A DNA stretch of 45,062 bases from an uncultured Nitrospira sp. (GCA_902500695.1 CABVRQ010000031.1:1-45062); one strand, 5' to 3'. Shown: positions 33,447-42,375, numbered from the stretch's first letter. Numbers and translations are program-made. The notes: a model not told the origin generated them from the letters alone.

Positions 33447-35255
33447 TCAAACTGGACGGCGAGGCCGATACGGAGTTCTTGGTCGGGGGGCTGGCATGAG
33501 AATGGTAACGGTCGTTCCCTTATCCGGCTCACTCGCGATACTAATCTGCCCCTGGTGCTCTTCAACAACTTTTTTCACGGTCGCCAAACCCAACCCGGTT
33601 CCTGATCGCTTTGTGGTGAAATAGGGTTCAAAGACCTTATCCACAAACTCGGCTGGAATGGGCACTCCATCATTGGCAATAATTACCTGAAGTTCCGGCT
33701 TTCGAGCTCTGGTGAGCATGACTTCCACACGTAAATGACCTCCAGGAGACATAGCTTCAATGGCATTTTTGAAAATACACAGGAATACATGTTGCATTTT
33801 CACTTCATCCCACCGGACTTGGGCCAACCGAGCCGGTACCTTTTTGATAACCTCAATGCGATTTACGCGAATGTCCGTCGACACCAATGAAAAAGCCTTG
33901 TCCAATAGATCCTGAACCCGGCACATCTTTCGGTCAAGTTCCAACGGTTTGGCAAAATCTAGAATTTCATTCAATACTGTTTCAATACGGATCATATCCC
34001 GCATGGCATTTTCCACCCGGGTTTGCGAATCGAAATCTAGGTCGGCGTCGGTCGTAATTTCTTCTAGCTGAGCCCTGATAAACCCAATCGGTTCACGGAT
34101 TTCTGTGGCCAGAAACGAACTCACTTCATGCAGTGCGGCACGTCGCTCTTCCTTACGAACATCCCCTCCCTCCGGTGGAGTAACAATCACCTGCCCTTTG
34201 AGGGCAGGCTGTTCCGGTTGAATCGGGGCGACATCCATGACGGAAAGGTTACACGATGGGTCTTCAAACAATTCCACCAATTTGGTTGTAATGGCTTCGA
34301 GACTTTTGGAATCGCTCCCAGTTTGATCGAAATTATTAGGAGTTTTTGACGCTAACGTGACAGTACCGGCCACTCGTCCCCTGACGTAAAAAGGAACAAC
34401 TATTGTCGACGAGAAGCGATCACGATACAGCTGTTTATAGTCGTGAAACCGCCCTTGGGTCGAAGCCAAATTATTGTCACAGCGAGGCTTTCGATGACGA
34501 ACAGACCACCCGGAAGCCGAATCATCTAAAGAGAGAAGCTGCCCCGGGGTCACATCCCGTTTCTGAGTTCCGAGTACACCCAACACTTCCAGCGTCGCGG
34601 CAAGAGGGTCATAAATGCTGACCCAGCCACGATCAAAAGCCATACCCCCATCCACTTCTTCTGTCAAAATGCTCCCTATCCGCTCTTGGACCTCCGCAGT
34701 GGAATATGTTCGAGCCACCGTCGCATGACCCTCTTCCCCAGCCCCGGGCACAGTCAATGACACAGGTTCATTACCCACCAATGGCTTGCTCAAAATCAGT
34801 GAGGAACCAAAGAGTCCCGCTTTCTTTAATTCTGTAGAAATATGCGAGACATTGGTCGAGAGAGTCGTCTTTTCTCTTTTGGTCAGCGCGGAATTTTCTC
34901 TCCTTGCCAGCACCAGCGTGCCATACACCCGGCCCCCAAACTTCAACGGTAGGACTAACGCGACCTTGCTCCCAGGAGTGACCATACGAATTCTGAGCAC
35001 GCTCTCCAACTCCCCGCCAACCCCATTACGGACGGCGACACTTTTCAAATCCTCCATTGAAAGCGCACGAAGAATCGCGCGGACTTCTCTTGGAGAAAAA
35101 CCCCTGGAAACCTGCTCGACTAATGGTCCACCATCATGAGTCATAATCGCAACTAAGACCGCTTCCATCCCGACCTCATTGACCACAGAGGTCAGAATTT
35201 TTTGAAGCGTACTTTGTTGCTTGGCGGCTAGTGTGGATTCAAGGCGATTGGACAT
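33447..35255 (-). CDS. GAF-domain sensor kinase-like protein lacking the usual phospho-acceptor His
   Basis: 602 aa from ATG 35255, preceded by GAGAGGAA; ATG 35288 adds 11 residues. N-terminal Roadblock/GAF-like domain (about 15-145), then a GAF domain (about 190-330, with FSSTIVVPFYVRGRVAGTVTLASK). The dimerisation helix reads FLATEIREPIGFI where kinases have xHExRxPL: Thr384 replaces His. The ATPase domain looks complete: FLCIFKNAIEAMSP, IANDGVPIP and TTKRSGTGLGLATVKKVVEEH. It may bind ATP but could be unable to autophosphorylate at the standard site. No regulator gene adjoins it. Input ligand unknown. Confidence 0.85.
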   Translation of the reverse strand: MSNRLESTLAAKQQSTLQKILTSVVNEVGMEAVLVAIMTHDGGPLVEQVSRGFSPREVRAILRALSMEDLKSVAVRNGVGGELESVLRIRMVTPGSKVALVLPLKFGGRVYGTLVLARRENSALTKREKTTLSTNVSHISTELKKAGLFGSSLILSKPLVGNEPVSLTVPGAGEEGHATVARTYSTAEVQERIGSILTEEVDGGMAFDRGWVSIYDPLAATLEVLGVLGTQKRDVTPGQLLSLDDSASGWSVRHRKPRCDNNLASTQGRFHDYKQLYRDRFSSTIVVPFYVRGRVAGTVTLASKTPNNFDQTGSDSKSLEAITTKLVELFEDPSCNLSVMDVAPIQPEQPALKGQVIVTPPEGGDVRKEERRAALHEVSSFLATEIREPIGFIRAQLEEITTDADLDFDSQTRVENAMRDMIRIETVLNEILDFAKPLELDRKMCRVQDLLDKAFSLVSTDIRVNRIEVIKKVPARLAQVRWDEVKMQHVFLCIFKNAIEAMSPGGHLRVEVMLTRARKPELQVIIANDGVPIPAEFVDKVFEPYFTTKRSGTGLGLATVKKVVEEHQGQISIASEPDKGTTVTILMPAPRPRTPYRPRRPV

Positions 35256-35401
35256 GCATGCGTTTCCTCTCAGAATATTTGCGCACAATGACAGTGTGGG
35301 ATATGGCGATGGTTAAGGGGGAAAGGGTTCTTTCCCAAACCCTCTTTAAATTTTTAAATCTCTCAACAACGCCAGGATGGAACTTCCATGGGGTTGTCCC
35401 G

Positions 35402-35803
35402 TTAATTAATATGGCGAATTTTTCGACCGGATGAAGGATGAGTGACAATTTCTATTCGGCCTTGCTCGGAAATCCAGAGATTTAATACTCCACTGACCAG
35501 ACTAATAATGAGCGCGCCACCCACCGCTGGCCAAAACCCTGAGACAATGAATCCTTTAACCAGAATCGCTACCAGATAGAGGAGGAATCCATTAATAAGA
35601 ACCATGAATAGCCCTAACGTGACGAAAATAAATGGAGCTGAAAGCAGATAAAGCACGGGGCGGATGATGGCATTAAGAAATGCAAGAATAATCACTGCCG
35701 CGATCCCCGACGCAACCCCTGTGATTTCAATGCCTGGGATAATCTGGCTTGCCAGCAAAACCGCAAACCCCGTAATCCCGCATCGAATTAAAAAACCCTT
35801 CAT
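35402..35803 (-). CDS. Small four-helix membrane protein, YvlD/phage-holin-superfamily-IV type
   Basis: 133 aa from ATG 35803 (MKGFLIRCGITGFAVLLAS), where family similarity begins. Four membrane helices (about 5-22, 28-45, 52-75, 85-110): IIPGIEITGVASGIAAVIILAFLNAIIRPVLYLLSAPF is typical. The family is called holin-like by similarity only; in chromosomes it is a conserved membrane protein of unknown role. The reading frame is open upstream without a stop to 36127, where it encodes the tail of the broken CruF gene, so a fusion product is possible. Confidence 0.75.
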   Translation of the reverse strand: MKGFLIRCGITGFAVLLASQIIPGIEITGVASGIAAVIILAFLNAIIRPVLYLLSAPFIFVTLGLFMVLINGFLLYLVAILVKGFIVSGFWPAVGGALIISLVSGVLNLWISEQGRIEIVTHPSSGRKIRHIN

Positions 35804-35879
35804 AGTTGCATCATACCGGCCCTGCGGTCGTGGCCTCAAGCCATGGCCACCAATGGTGAGAGAATCCTCTTTGGGACAC

Positions 35880-36696
35880 GGTGGCTCACTCTGAAGATTC
35901 GTCCACACTGGAAACGAACAATCTCGCCACAAAGGACTAAAAAGAACCGCAGTCATGGATACAAAATTAAAGCTCCCCACGATACCCATCAGCATTTCAC
36001 CAATCCAGAAGGTCACCTCCAAATTAAAGGCCAGGACGCCGTAATAAAGGCCAATCCCTAGGATCAATTCCCATTTCACTACCCTTCGGGGATTGAGTCT
36101 GTTGCATTTGGGCCCCGCTCCATCCAACGGTGACTAAGGAGAGAGAGGAATCCGACAACCGCCTACCCCGCAAAATTAGCAAGGGGAACTCCAAAATAAA
36201 GCCCCTCCTGGCGGTACCCGTAAATATTTCCCAGAAACCATCGTTCCCCCTGAAGGGCTACGGGATCAATCACGACATCAGAAAAGGTAAACAAAACCAA
36301 CGTTAGTCCCACAACAGGCCATGAGTTTCTTAATGCCGGTTCGAATGTCCATCCATGTTGCCCAGCCCCTTTCGCAGGGGGTAACACAAAGATCAGAGCC
36401 AGACAGTAGCTGGCAAATACTAAAAATGAGAATGAGAGGGAGTCCATAAACGGAATATTGGAAAGATACAACTCATGGTCTTTGGTTGAACCCGTATAAA
36501 AATACTCGCCAAAGGGGATCCCGATCCGGATCGAGGTATATTCACAAATAAAAGCAATTGCCCACGTGAGGCCGAAAAATCTGCCGGTCCGCCGCCATCC
36601 TAAATGTTTTTGCCCGCTATCTAGGGAGACCCCTAAAAAGATAAAGACATAGGGCCTGAGTATGAACGTGGTTGTGAGAAGATAAAAGCATTCCAA
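35880..36696 (-). pseudogene. Broken CruF-type carotenoid biosynthesis gene (DUF422)
   Basis: The first part (36696-36163, 177 codons) is DUF422: LRPYVFIFLG, ICEYTSIRIGIPFGEYFYTG, LSNIPFMDSLSFSFLVFA, DVVIDPVALQGERWFLGNIYGY and FGVPLANFAG, then TAG where the family usually has Trp (NFxGW). Past the stop the same frame continues sensibly (AVVGFLSLLSHRWM) to about 36085, then a shift of frame gives KWELILGIGLYYGVLAFNLEVTFWIGE, the last helices. So one nonsense and one frameshift change fall within about 110 bp. CruF hydrates the psi end of C40/C50 carotenoids. The end is uncertain; it merges with the YvlD frame. Sequencing error is possible but two lesions favour decay. Confidence 0.7.
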
Positions 36697-36742
36697 AGCT
36701 TAGCGTCGTCGATGGGACATGGCTAAGACTGGAGAGGGAGTG

Positions 36743-37729
36743 TCAGGCATATCCATGTTGGCGAAACCACTCTACCGATTTCTTTAAAGCCGTTTCCACT
36801 GGGGTTTGGGGAAGAGCCAGCTCCTGGCGCGCCTTCGTGCAATCATAATGCATGTGATATTTGGCCATCCGTACCCCTTCCAAAGGAATCCTTGGTGGAC
36901 GATGGGTCACCAAATTGGCAATCCATTGATTCAGATGCGCTAGGGGAAGCACGAGCCTCCAAGGTAATCGAAGACGTGGAGCAGGCACTCCCGTTAGTCG
37001 ACTGAGTATTTGACACACTTCTTTTAGCGTAAGATTCTGATTGCCCAGAATATACCGCTCACCCACCCGACCGCACTCCATCGCTCGGACGTGCCCTATA
37101 GCCACATCCTCAACATCCACCAAATTCATCCCGGTCTCTATATACGCCAACATTCTGCCACGCATAAAATCCACAATAATTTGGCCGGTTGGAGTGGGTT
37201 TGACGTCCCGCTCTCCCACCGGAGCCGTTGGATTGACAATAACCACAGGCAATCCCTCTTGAGCCATACGGAGGACTTCTTGCTCCGCCAAAAACTTAGA
37301 TCGCTTATAGTCCCCTGCCAGTTGGGCCAACGTTGGAAAGAGTGTTTCATTCCCAAAGCCCCCTTGATCAGGCAGCCCGATCGCACCAATCGTACTCGTG
37401 TAGACGATTCGTTGAACACCTGACTCTCTTGCTGCACGAAACAAATTTTTGGTCCCCTCGACATTGATGGCATAAAAGATAGAAGGGTCTTGATCCCACA
37501 ACGCATAATGCGCCGCCACGTGATAAAGCCCTTCGCAGCCGGCTATGGCTTTCTTGAGGGACAGGGGATCCTGCAAATCTCCATGAACGGCTTCGACGGG
37601 TAACCCTTCAAGATTTTTCAGATTGCTGGTGGGCCGAATTAGTACACGGACCTCATCGCCTTTCGCGACGACTGCTCGTGTCACCGCAGCCCCAATGAAG
37701 CCAGAAGACCCGGTAATGAGTACTTTCAT
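36743..37729 (-). CDS. hpnA: Hopanoid-associated sugar epimerase/dehydratase (HpnA)
   Basis: 328 aa extended SDR. NAD motif GSSGFIG (7-13), catalytic Ser-Tyr-Lys with Tyr141 and Lys145 (DYKRSK), and the HpnA-type segment NPTAPVGERDVKPTPTGQII. Family members sit in hopanoid loci, though their substrate is unproven. Upstream on the strand is a prenyl diphosphate synthase gene (132 bp away), and the broken carotenoid gene follows, so an isoprenoid-lipid cluster is likely. Ribosome site weak. Confidence 0.9.
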   Translation of the reverse strand: MKVLITGSSGFIGAAVTRAVVAKGDEVRVLIRPTSNLKNLEGLPVEAVHGDLQDPLSLKKAIAGCEGLYHVAAHYALWDQDPSIFYAINVEGTKNLFRAARESGVQRIVYTSTIGAIGLPDQGGFGNETLFPTLAQLAGDYKRSKFLAEQEVLRMAQEGLPVVIVNPTAPVGERDVKPTPTGQIIVDFMRGRMLAYIETGMNLVDVEDVAIGHVRAMECGRVGERYILGNQNLTLKEVCQILSRLTGVPAPRLRLPWRLVLPLAHLNQWIANLVTHRPPRIPLEGVRMAKYHMHYDCTKARQELALPQTPVETALKKSVEWFRQHGYA

Positions 37730-37861
37730 AAAATTCTGACCTTGCCCACGCGTTCAATAACCATCCAGCATGACCTACACCGACAGAACTGTTGTAAATG
37801 AGAAGGGATGGGATGGCGTAAGGTCGTATTTAAGACTGCAGGGCCATACAATTTTCAAGGC

Positions 37862-38752
37862 TCAAGATCGTCGCGCCATTATATACGTGGCAATGTGTCG
37901 TAGGGGGTCAGCCTGCTTATCAAATGTATTTAATCGGGTTATCGCACGCTGGACACACTCCTCTCCCAGTTGCCTGGCGCCCTCAACCCCAAAAAATGAA
38001 GGATAGGTCTGCTTCCCTCTTTTTTCATCAGCCCCTGCGTCCTTTCCCAATTCCTCCCGGGTCCCCACCATGTCCAACACATCATCAGCAATCTGAAAAG
38101 CCAGGCCAATATCCTCGGAATAGTCGGTTAGACATTGCATTTGCTGTGTCTTAGCCTCACCGATAATACTACCGATCCGCACCGCAGCGCGAATCAGGCG
38201 CCCCGTTTTAAAGGTGTGGATTTGCTGGAGGTGAGCTAAATCAATCTCCTGGTTTTCAGCCTGAATATCCATTACCTGCCCCCCTACCATTCCCTGATGC
38301 CCAGAGCCATGTGCCAGTTCCCGCACAATGTCTAACTGCTGAGCAGCAGAGAAAGCCTCTGTGCCATCAACTTGACTGCATAACGCAAACGCCATCGTCA
38401 ACAAGGCATCACCTGCCAATATCGCCATACCATCCCCAAAAACTTTGTGGTTGGTTAACCGGCCTCGCCGATAGTCATCGTTATCCATCGCCGGGAGATC
38501 ATCATGAATAAGAGAATACGTATGAACGAACTCCAAAGAAGCGGCAAATGGCAACATGGCGTCGCGGTCATATCCCAGGGCTTGGGCAGTGGCAATGGTC
38601 AAAATCGGACGAATGCGCTTACCTCCACCCAGAAGGCTGTATCGCATGGATTCATACAGTCGTTGAGGATGGACCGAGAGCAGAGGGACGCTCCGCTCCA
38701 AAAACTGGTCAACCCGTTGGCGCTGTTGGTCTAAGTAGGCTTGAATGTTCAC
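37862..38752 (-). CDS. ispA: Polyprenyl (farnesyl/geranylgeranyl) diphosphate synthase, IspA-like
   Basis: 296 aa, GTG start. First Asp-rich motif DDLPAMDND beginning D84-D85 with a two-residue insertion (type II synthase), second Asp-rich motif DDVLD (223-227), with GGGKRIRP (42-49), KTGRLIRAAV and GQVMDI in the usual places. It condenses IPP with DMAPP/GPP to C15 or C20 chains for quinones, hopanoids and carotenoids. Chain length cannot be fixed from sequence alone; the residues before the first motif are HTYSLIH, suggesting farnesyl. Full length. Confidence 0.92.
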   Translation of the reverse strand: MNIQAYLDQQRQRVDQFLERSVPLLSVHPQRLYESMRYSLLGGGKRIRPILTIATAQALGYDRDAMLPFAASLEFVHTYSLIHDDLPAMDNDDYRRGRLTNHKVFGDGMAILAGDALLTMAFALCSQVDGTEAFSAAQQLDIVRELAHGSGHQGMVGGQVMDIQAENQEIDLAHLQQIHTFKTGRLIRAAVRIGSIIGEAKTQQMQCLTDYSEDIGLAFQIADDVLDMVGTREELGKDAGADEKRGKQTYPSFFGVEGARQLGEECVQRAITRLNTFDKQADPLRHIATYIMARRS

Positions 38753-38888
38753 AAAGGAGCGAATAGACGCTGTGGAAGGATAGAAAAAATAGTTCGTGAC
38801 CCTATCAAATGGATTTTTGGAGTGTCAAATAATAGGCCTATAACTTGTGGGCAGAAGATCAGTAAACGGTTCCAAAAAGTTTTCTTCA

Positions 38889-38917
38889 TTGTTTTCACCT
38901 GAATTACTCAGTATACT
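38889..38917 (+). promoter_or_regulatory. Probable sigma70-type promoter for a leaderless mRNA
   Basis: TTGTTT (38889-38894), 17-bp spacer, TATACT (38912-38917). The expected start is at or next to the ATG of the zinc-finger gene (38926), which has no Shine-Dalgarno. Confidence 0.45.
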
Positions 38918-38925
38918 TTTCTTCT

Positions 38926-39210
38926 ATGAGCATTCGAAACCGAGCCGGAGATTGGGAACCCCTGTTGTTGGGTATCGAACCCGAAATGTGCGGGGTGTGT
39001 CACGAAGGTCTGTACCGGAACCTTACCATGCTCCGTGGAGGATGGTCTCGTTGCAGCATCTGTGAACATTTCGTCCATTATAGTTGTCTGGCCAGCGGGA
39101 AGGTCTCCTATCTGAAAAGACGGCCGCGTGTGTGCAAAACTTGTGCAGACCAGCAGACTTTCACCCAACCTGCCATGTCCACGCCTTCGGTGCCTGCCGA
39201 AGTCAAATAA
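38926..39210 (+). CDS. Small protein with PHD-like C4HC3 zinc-binding signature
   Basis: 94 aa. Eight ordered ligands: C22, C25, C43, C46, H51, C54, C70, C73, that is Cx2C-x17-Cx2C-x4-Hx2C-x15-Cx2C. This spacing is the C4HC3 pattern of eukaryotic PHD fingers; in RING fingers the His comes earlier. The usual Trp two residues before the last pair is missing (RVC). The C-terminal 20 residues are Pro/Ser/Thr-rich. The stop TAA overlaps the ATG of the next gene (a membrane protein) by one base, so translation is coupled. A cross-brace zinc fold is the inference; function unknown. Confidence 0.7.
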   Translation: MSIRNRAGDWEPLLLGIEPEMCGVCHEGLYRNLTMLRGGWSRCSICEHFVHYSCLASGKVSYLKRRPRVCKTCADQQTFTQPAMSTPSVPAEVK

Positions 39211-39545
39211 TGGAACATCCAGGGCTTTCAACCCGACCAGCTATGGGTTCTCCTCGACTCTCAGCATCATTTCTCCATTTTTTTCTGGCTCCCATCCTCT
39301 GCGCATTTAGTGGTTTTCATACTGCCAGCTATCTCTTCGTCGGTCTTTACACGTGGCCTCGAACCAGTCGGGTGCTTGTCCTGACTATTGGTATGCTTAT
39401 TTTTTCCTATGAATTCATTTTTAAGAACCAGTCGTCACCTCCTACTTCCACATGGAAATATTCTTCCTTTGAATCGGTATTCTATACCTGTGCTGTTCCC
39501 TATATAATAGGAGCAGGAGCACTCTTGGTCTTTGCGGGCCTGTGA
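39210..39545 (+). CDS. Small membrane protein (111 aa), coupled to the zinc-finger gene
   Basis: ATG 39210 overlaps the preceding stop (ATAATG). Three hydrophobic helices: about 18-46 (SFLHFFLAPILCAFSGFHTASYL may be two short ones), 55-72 (VLVLTIGMLIFSYEFIF) and 90-111 (FYTCAVPYIIGAGALLVFAGL). No motif recognised. The tight coupling suggests the zinc-finger protein binds it at the membrane. Confidence 0.6.
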   Translation: MEHPGLSTRPAMGSPRLSASFLHFFLAPILCAFSGFHTASYLFVGLYTWPRTSRVLVLTIGMLIFSYEFIFKNQSSPPTSTWKYSSFESVFYTCAVPYIIGAGALLVFAGL

Positions 39546-39614
39546 GAAGAGGGCAGCTTTCCTGCCAATACCCTTGAACCTGTATTGATCTGCATTTCTA
39601 GAGAGGACCCAACC

Positions 39615-39794
39615 ATGAAAAATGTCGACTTGACTGTCAATGGAACCATGCTAACGATTACGGTAGACCTGTCGAAGGATTTTGGTCCTTCTTCATCGGG
39701 GAAAACAACGATCATTGCCTCAACCGAAGGCAATGTCTCGATTCCCGATCGAGAAGAAAAAATCGGGCTGAATATTTACAAGAAAAAAGCCTAG
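39615..39794 (+). CDS. Conserved 59-aa protein of unknown function
   Basis: ATG 39615 preceded by GAGAGG (39600-39605). MKNVDLTVNGTMLTITVDLSKDFGPSSSGKT is a beta-rich start followed by IIASTEGNV and a Lys-rich end; I recall similar 55-60-aa proteins in many bacteria with no known role. GPSSSGKTT resembles a P-loop but is too short and lies in a protein too small for an NTPase. An in-frame start at 39585 adds ten residues. Its stop lies inside the shared terminator with uvrA. Confidence 0.75.
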   Translation: MKNVDLTVNGTMLTITVDLSKDFGPSSSGKTTIIASTEGNVSIPDREEKIGLNIYKKKA

Positions 39795-39818
39795 GCTTCC
39801 TCAGGAAGCTCGGCTTTT
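39785..39818. terminator. Bidirectional terminator overlapping both convergent stop codons
   Basis: Outer stem AAAAGCC (39785-39791) with GGCTTTT (39812-39818) and inner stem GCTTCC (39795-39800) with GGAAGC (39804-39809), loop TCA. T-tracts lie at both ends. The TAG of the 59-aa gene (39792-39794) and the TGA of uvrA (39801-39803) are both inside it. Confidence 0.75.
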
Positions 39819-42317
39819 AAAATCTTCTCGTAACACCTGCCCTGTCCACGATGCCTTAACCTTCATCACGGCTTGCGGGGTACCCTCCGCCACCACAAAT
39901 CCTCCTTGATCTCCACCTTCCGGTCCCAAATCAATGACCCAATCCGCGTTCTGAATCACATCCACATTATGCTCAATCACGAGGACCGTATTCCCTGTCT
40001 CCACTAACCGGTCAAGCACATCCAACAACCGTTGAATATCCACAAAATGCAATCCCGTCGTCGGTTCGTCCAGAATATAGAGCGTACGACCAGTGGGTCG
40101 TTTCGAGAGTTCCTTGGAAAGTTTGACCCGCTGGGCTTCTCCCCCGGACAAGGTGGTCGCCGATTGCCCGAGCTTAATGTAATGCAGACCCACATCTGAT
40201 AAGGTTTGCAGTCGGGTCCGCAGTGGCGGAATGTTCACAAAAAACTCCAGGGCCTCAGCCACTGTCATGTTTAAGACATCTGCGATCGTTCGCCCCCTAT
40301 AAGTCACATCCAAGGTTTCGCGATTGTACCGTTGGCCATTGCAGGCCTCACAGGTCACATAAATATCTGGGAGAAAATGCATTTCAATTTTTATGAGGCC
40401 ATCACCCTGACAAGCCTCACATCGCCCACCCTTGACATTGAAACTGTAGCGGCCTGGCTTATAGCCTCGCACTCGAGACTCCGGTAATTGCGAGAACAGA
40501 TCACGAATGAAACTAAATAGGCCAGTATAGGTAGCGGGGTTCGAACGCGGGGTCCGTCCAATCGGGGACTGATCAATATCAATAAGTTTATCCAACTGAT
40601 CAAGCCCACGTATTTCCCGACATCCTTCAAACACCGGCTTCTTCTGGGAAAAACCCTGTCCCAGGGATCGGAACAACACATCTACGACCAGAGTGCTTTT
40701 TCCAGACCCTGACACACCGGTGACACAGGTCAAGAGGCCCAATGGAAAGTTTACAGTCAGATGCCGAAGATTGTGTTTTTCCGCGCCCACGACGGTCAAA
40801 AATCCTTTGGCTTGCCGTGCACGCTGAGGCAAGGACACCCGCCGACTCCCTTTTAGATATTGGCCGGTTAGCGAGGTTGGGTGAGCCATCACCACCGAGG
40901 GAGGTCCCTGTGCGACTAATTGTCCACCTTCCACGCCAGCTCCGGGACCTAAATCCAATACATAGTCGGCAGCGCGCATGGTCTCGGCGTCGTGCTCCAC
41001 CACCACAACAGTATTCCCCATATCACGCAATCGTAACAACGTTTGGAGTAACCGTCGGTGATCTCGCTGATGCAACCCAATACTAGGTTCATCCAGGATA
41101 TACAGCACGCCTACCAACCCCGATCCGATTTGCGTGGCTAATCGAATCCGTTGTCCTTCCCCTCCGGACAAAGTGGCAGAAGGACGATCCAAAGTGAGGT
41201 AGCCCAATCCGACGTTGAGTAAAAACTCCAGCCGCTCCCGAATCTCTTTCAGCACTCGCTCCCCAATCATCTGTTCGCGATCGGTGAGAATTAAGGCATC
41301 CATAAATGCCAGGATATTCCGCACGGACAGATGAGTCACTTCAGCAATAGACTGCCCTCCAATTTTTATGGCAAGGCTTTCCTTCTTCAGTCGGCCTCCA
41401 CCACACATCTCGCAGGGTGTATCGAAAGTCCATTCCTCCCATTCCGAATGAGTGGAAGCCTCATACCCAATGCCATCGCATCCATCACATGCACCATGAG
41501 GGCTGTTAAATGAAAAAATTCTTGGGGAAACTTCTGAATAGCTGACACCACACTGAATACATGCCAGGTGTTCGCTATAGACACGGACCCGATCATCTTC
41601 TGTCAGCACTCCAACGAGGCCATGCGCCAACTTGAGGGCCGTTTCTACCGAATCTGCCAAACGACGCGACACCCCGGTCTCTGACTTGACGATGAGTCGA
41701 TCAATCACAATCTCAATTGTATGCTTTCGTTGTTTATGTAATTTAATAGACTCCCCGAGATCCCGAATGCCCCCATCAATACGAGCCCGAACAAATCCGG
41801 CCTTGCGAGCTGCCAATAGTTCTTTGCGATATTCACCTTTGCGTCCTCGCACAATGGGCGCCAGAATGTGGATTTTTGTGCCAAGAGGAAGCCCGTGGAT
41901 GGCATCCACCATTTGTTGCACCGTTTGCGCTGCAATGGCATTCCCACAGAGGTAGCAAAAGGGTTGTCCTATTCTGGCAAACAACAGACGAAAATAATCG
42001 TAGATCTCCGTCACCGTCCCCACCGTGGAACGGGGGTTGTGACTCGTCGTCTTCTGTTCGATGGAAATGGCAGGTGAAAGCCCTTCAATGGAATCCACAT
42101 CCGGTTTCGTCATTTGGTCAAGGAATTGCCTGGCATAGGCGGAGAGTGACTCAACGTATCGCCGCTGGCCTTCAGCATAAATCGTGTCAAATGCTAAAGA
42201 CGACTTACCTGATCCACTTAAGCCCGTAATGACCACCAACTGATCTCGAGGAATCTCCAAGTCGAGATTCTTGAGATTATGTTGGCGAGCGCCCCTAATC
42301 ACGATAGAGTTGTTCAT
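39801..42317 (-). CDS. uvrA: Excinuclease ABC subunit A (UvrA), compact form
   Basis: 838 aa from ATG 42317 (MNNSIVIRGARQHNLKNLDL, the usual start); the 52 upstream residues in frame are not family-like. Two ABC ATPase halves: Walker A GLSGSGKSS (32-40) and GVSGSGKST, signature LSGGEGQRIRLA and LSGGEAQRVKLS, Walker B ILDEPSIGLH and ILDEPTTGLH. Zinc site one is C253, C256, C277, C280; zinc site two is CEAC...CEAC in the second half. It finds DNA damage and loads UvrB. Odd: only 21 residues separate C280 from the next CEMC (302-305), where E. coli-type UvrA has about 115; the protein is about 100 residues shorter than usual. Confidence 0.95.
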   Translation of the reverse strand: MNNSIVIRGARQHNLKNLDLEIPRDQLVVITGLSGSGKSSLAFDTIYAEGQRRYVESLSAYARQFLDQMTKPDVDSIEGLSPAISIEQKTTSHNPRSTVGTVTEIYDYFRLLFARIGQPFCYLCGNAIAAQTVQQMVDAIHGLPLGTKIHILAPIVRGRKGEYRKELLAARKAGFVRARIDGGIRDLGESIKLHKQRKHTIEIVIDRLIVKSETGVSRRLADSVETALKLAHGLVGVLTEDDRVRVYSEHLACIQCGVSYSEVSPRIFSFNSPHGACDGCDGIGYEASTHSEWEEWTFDTPCEMCGGGRLKKESLAIKIGGQSIAEVTHLSVRNILAFMDALILTDREQMIGERVLKEIRERLEFLLNVGLGYLTLDRPSATLSGGEGQRIRLATQIGSGLVGVLYILDEPSIGLHQRDHRRLLQTLLRLRDMGNTVVVVEHDAETMRAADYVLDLGPGAGVEGGQLVAQGPPSVVMAHPTSLTGQYLKGSRRVSLPQRARQAKGFLTVVGAEKHNLRHLTVNFPLGLLTCVTGVSGSGKSTLVVDVLFRSLGQGFSQKKPVFEGCREIRGLDQLDKLIDIDQSPIGRTPRSNPATYTGLFSFIRDLFSQLPESRVRGYKPGRYSFNVKGGRCEACQGDGLIKIEMHFLPDIYVTCEACNGQRYNRETLDVTYRGRTIADVLNMTVAEALEFFVNIPPLRTRLQTLSDVGLHYIKLGQSATTLSGGEAQRVKLSKELSKRPTGRTLYILDEPTTGLHFVDIQRLLDVLDRLVETGNTVLVIEHNVDVIQNADWVIDLGPEGGDQGGFVVAEGTPQAVMKVKASWTGQVLREDFKSRAS

Positions 42318-42375
42318 AGAGGCCGAGTATATCATACGAATCCCCTTGACTGTGGCCTCTCTTTGACCATTGGAA

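Noticed and set aside
35402..35803. Phage holin as sign of a prophage
   Set aside because: This membrane family is a common chromosomal protein and no phage genes are near.
39615..39794. P-loop NTPase in the 59-aa protein (GPSSSGKTT)
   Set aside because: The protein is far too short for an NTPase fold and lacks Walker B; the match is superficial.
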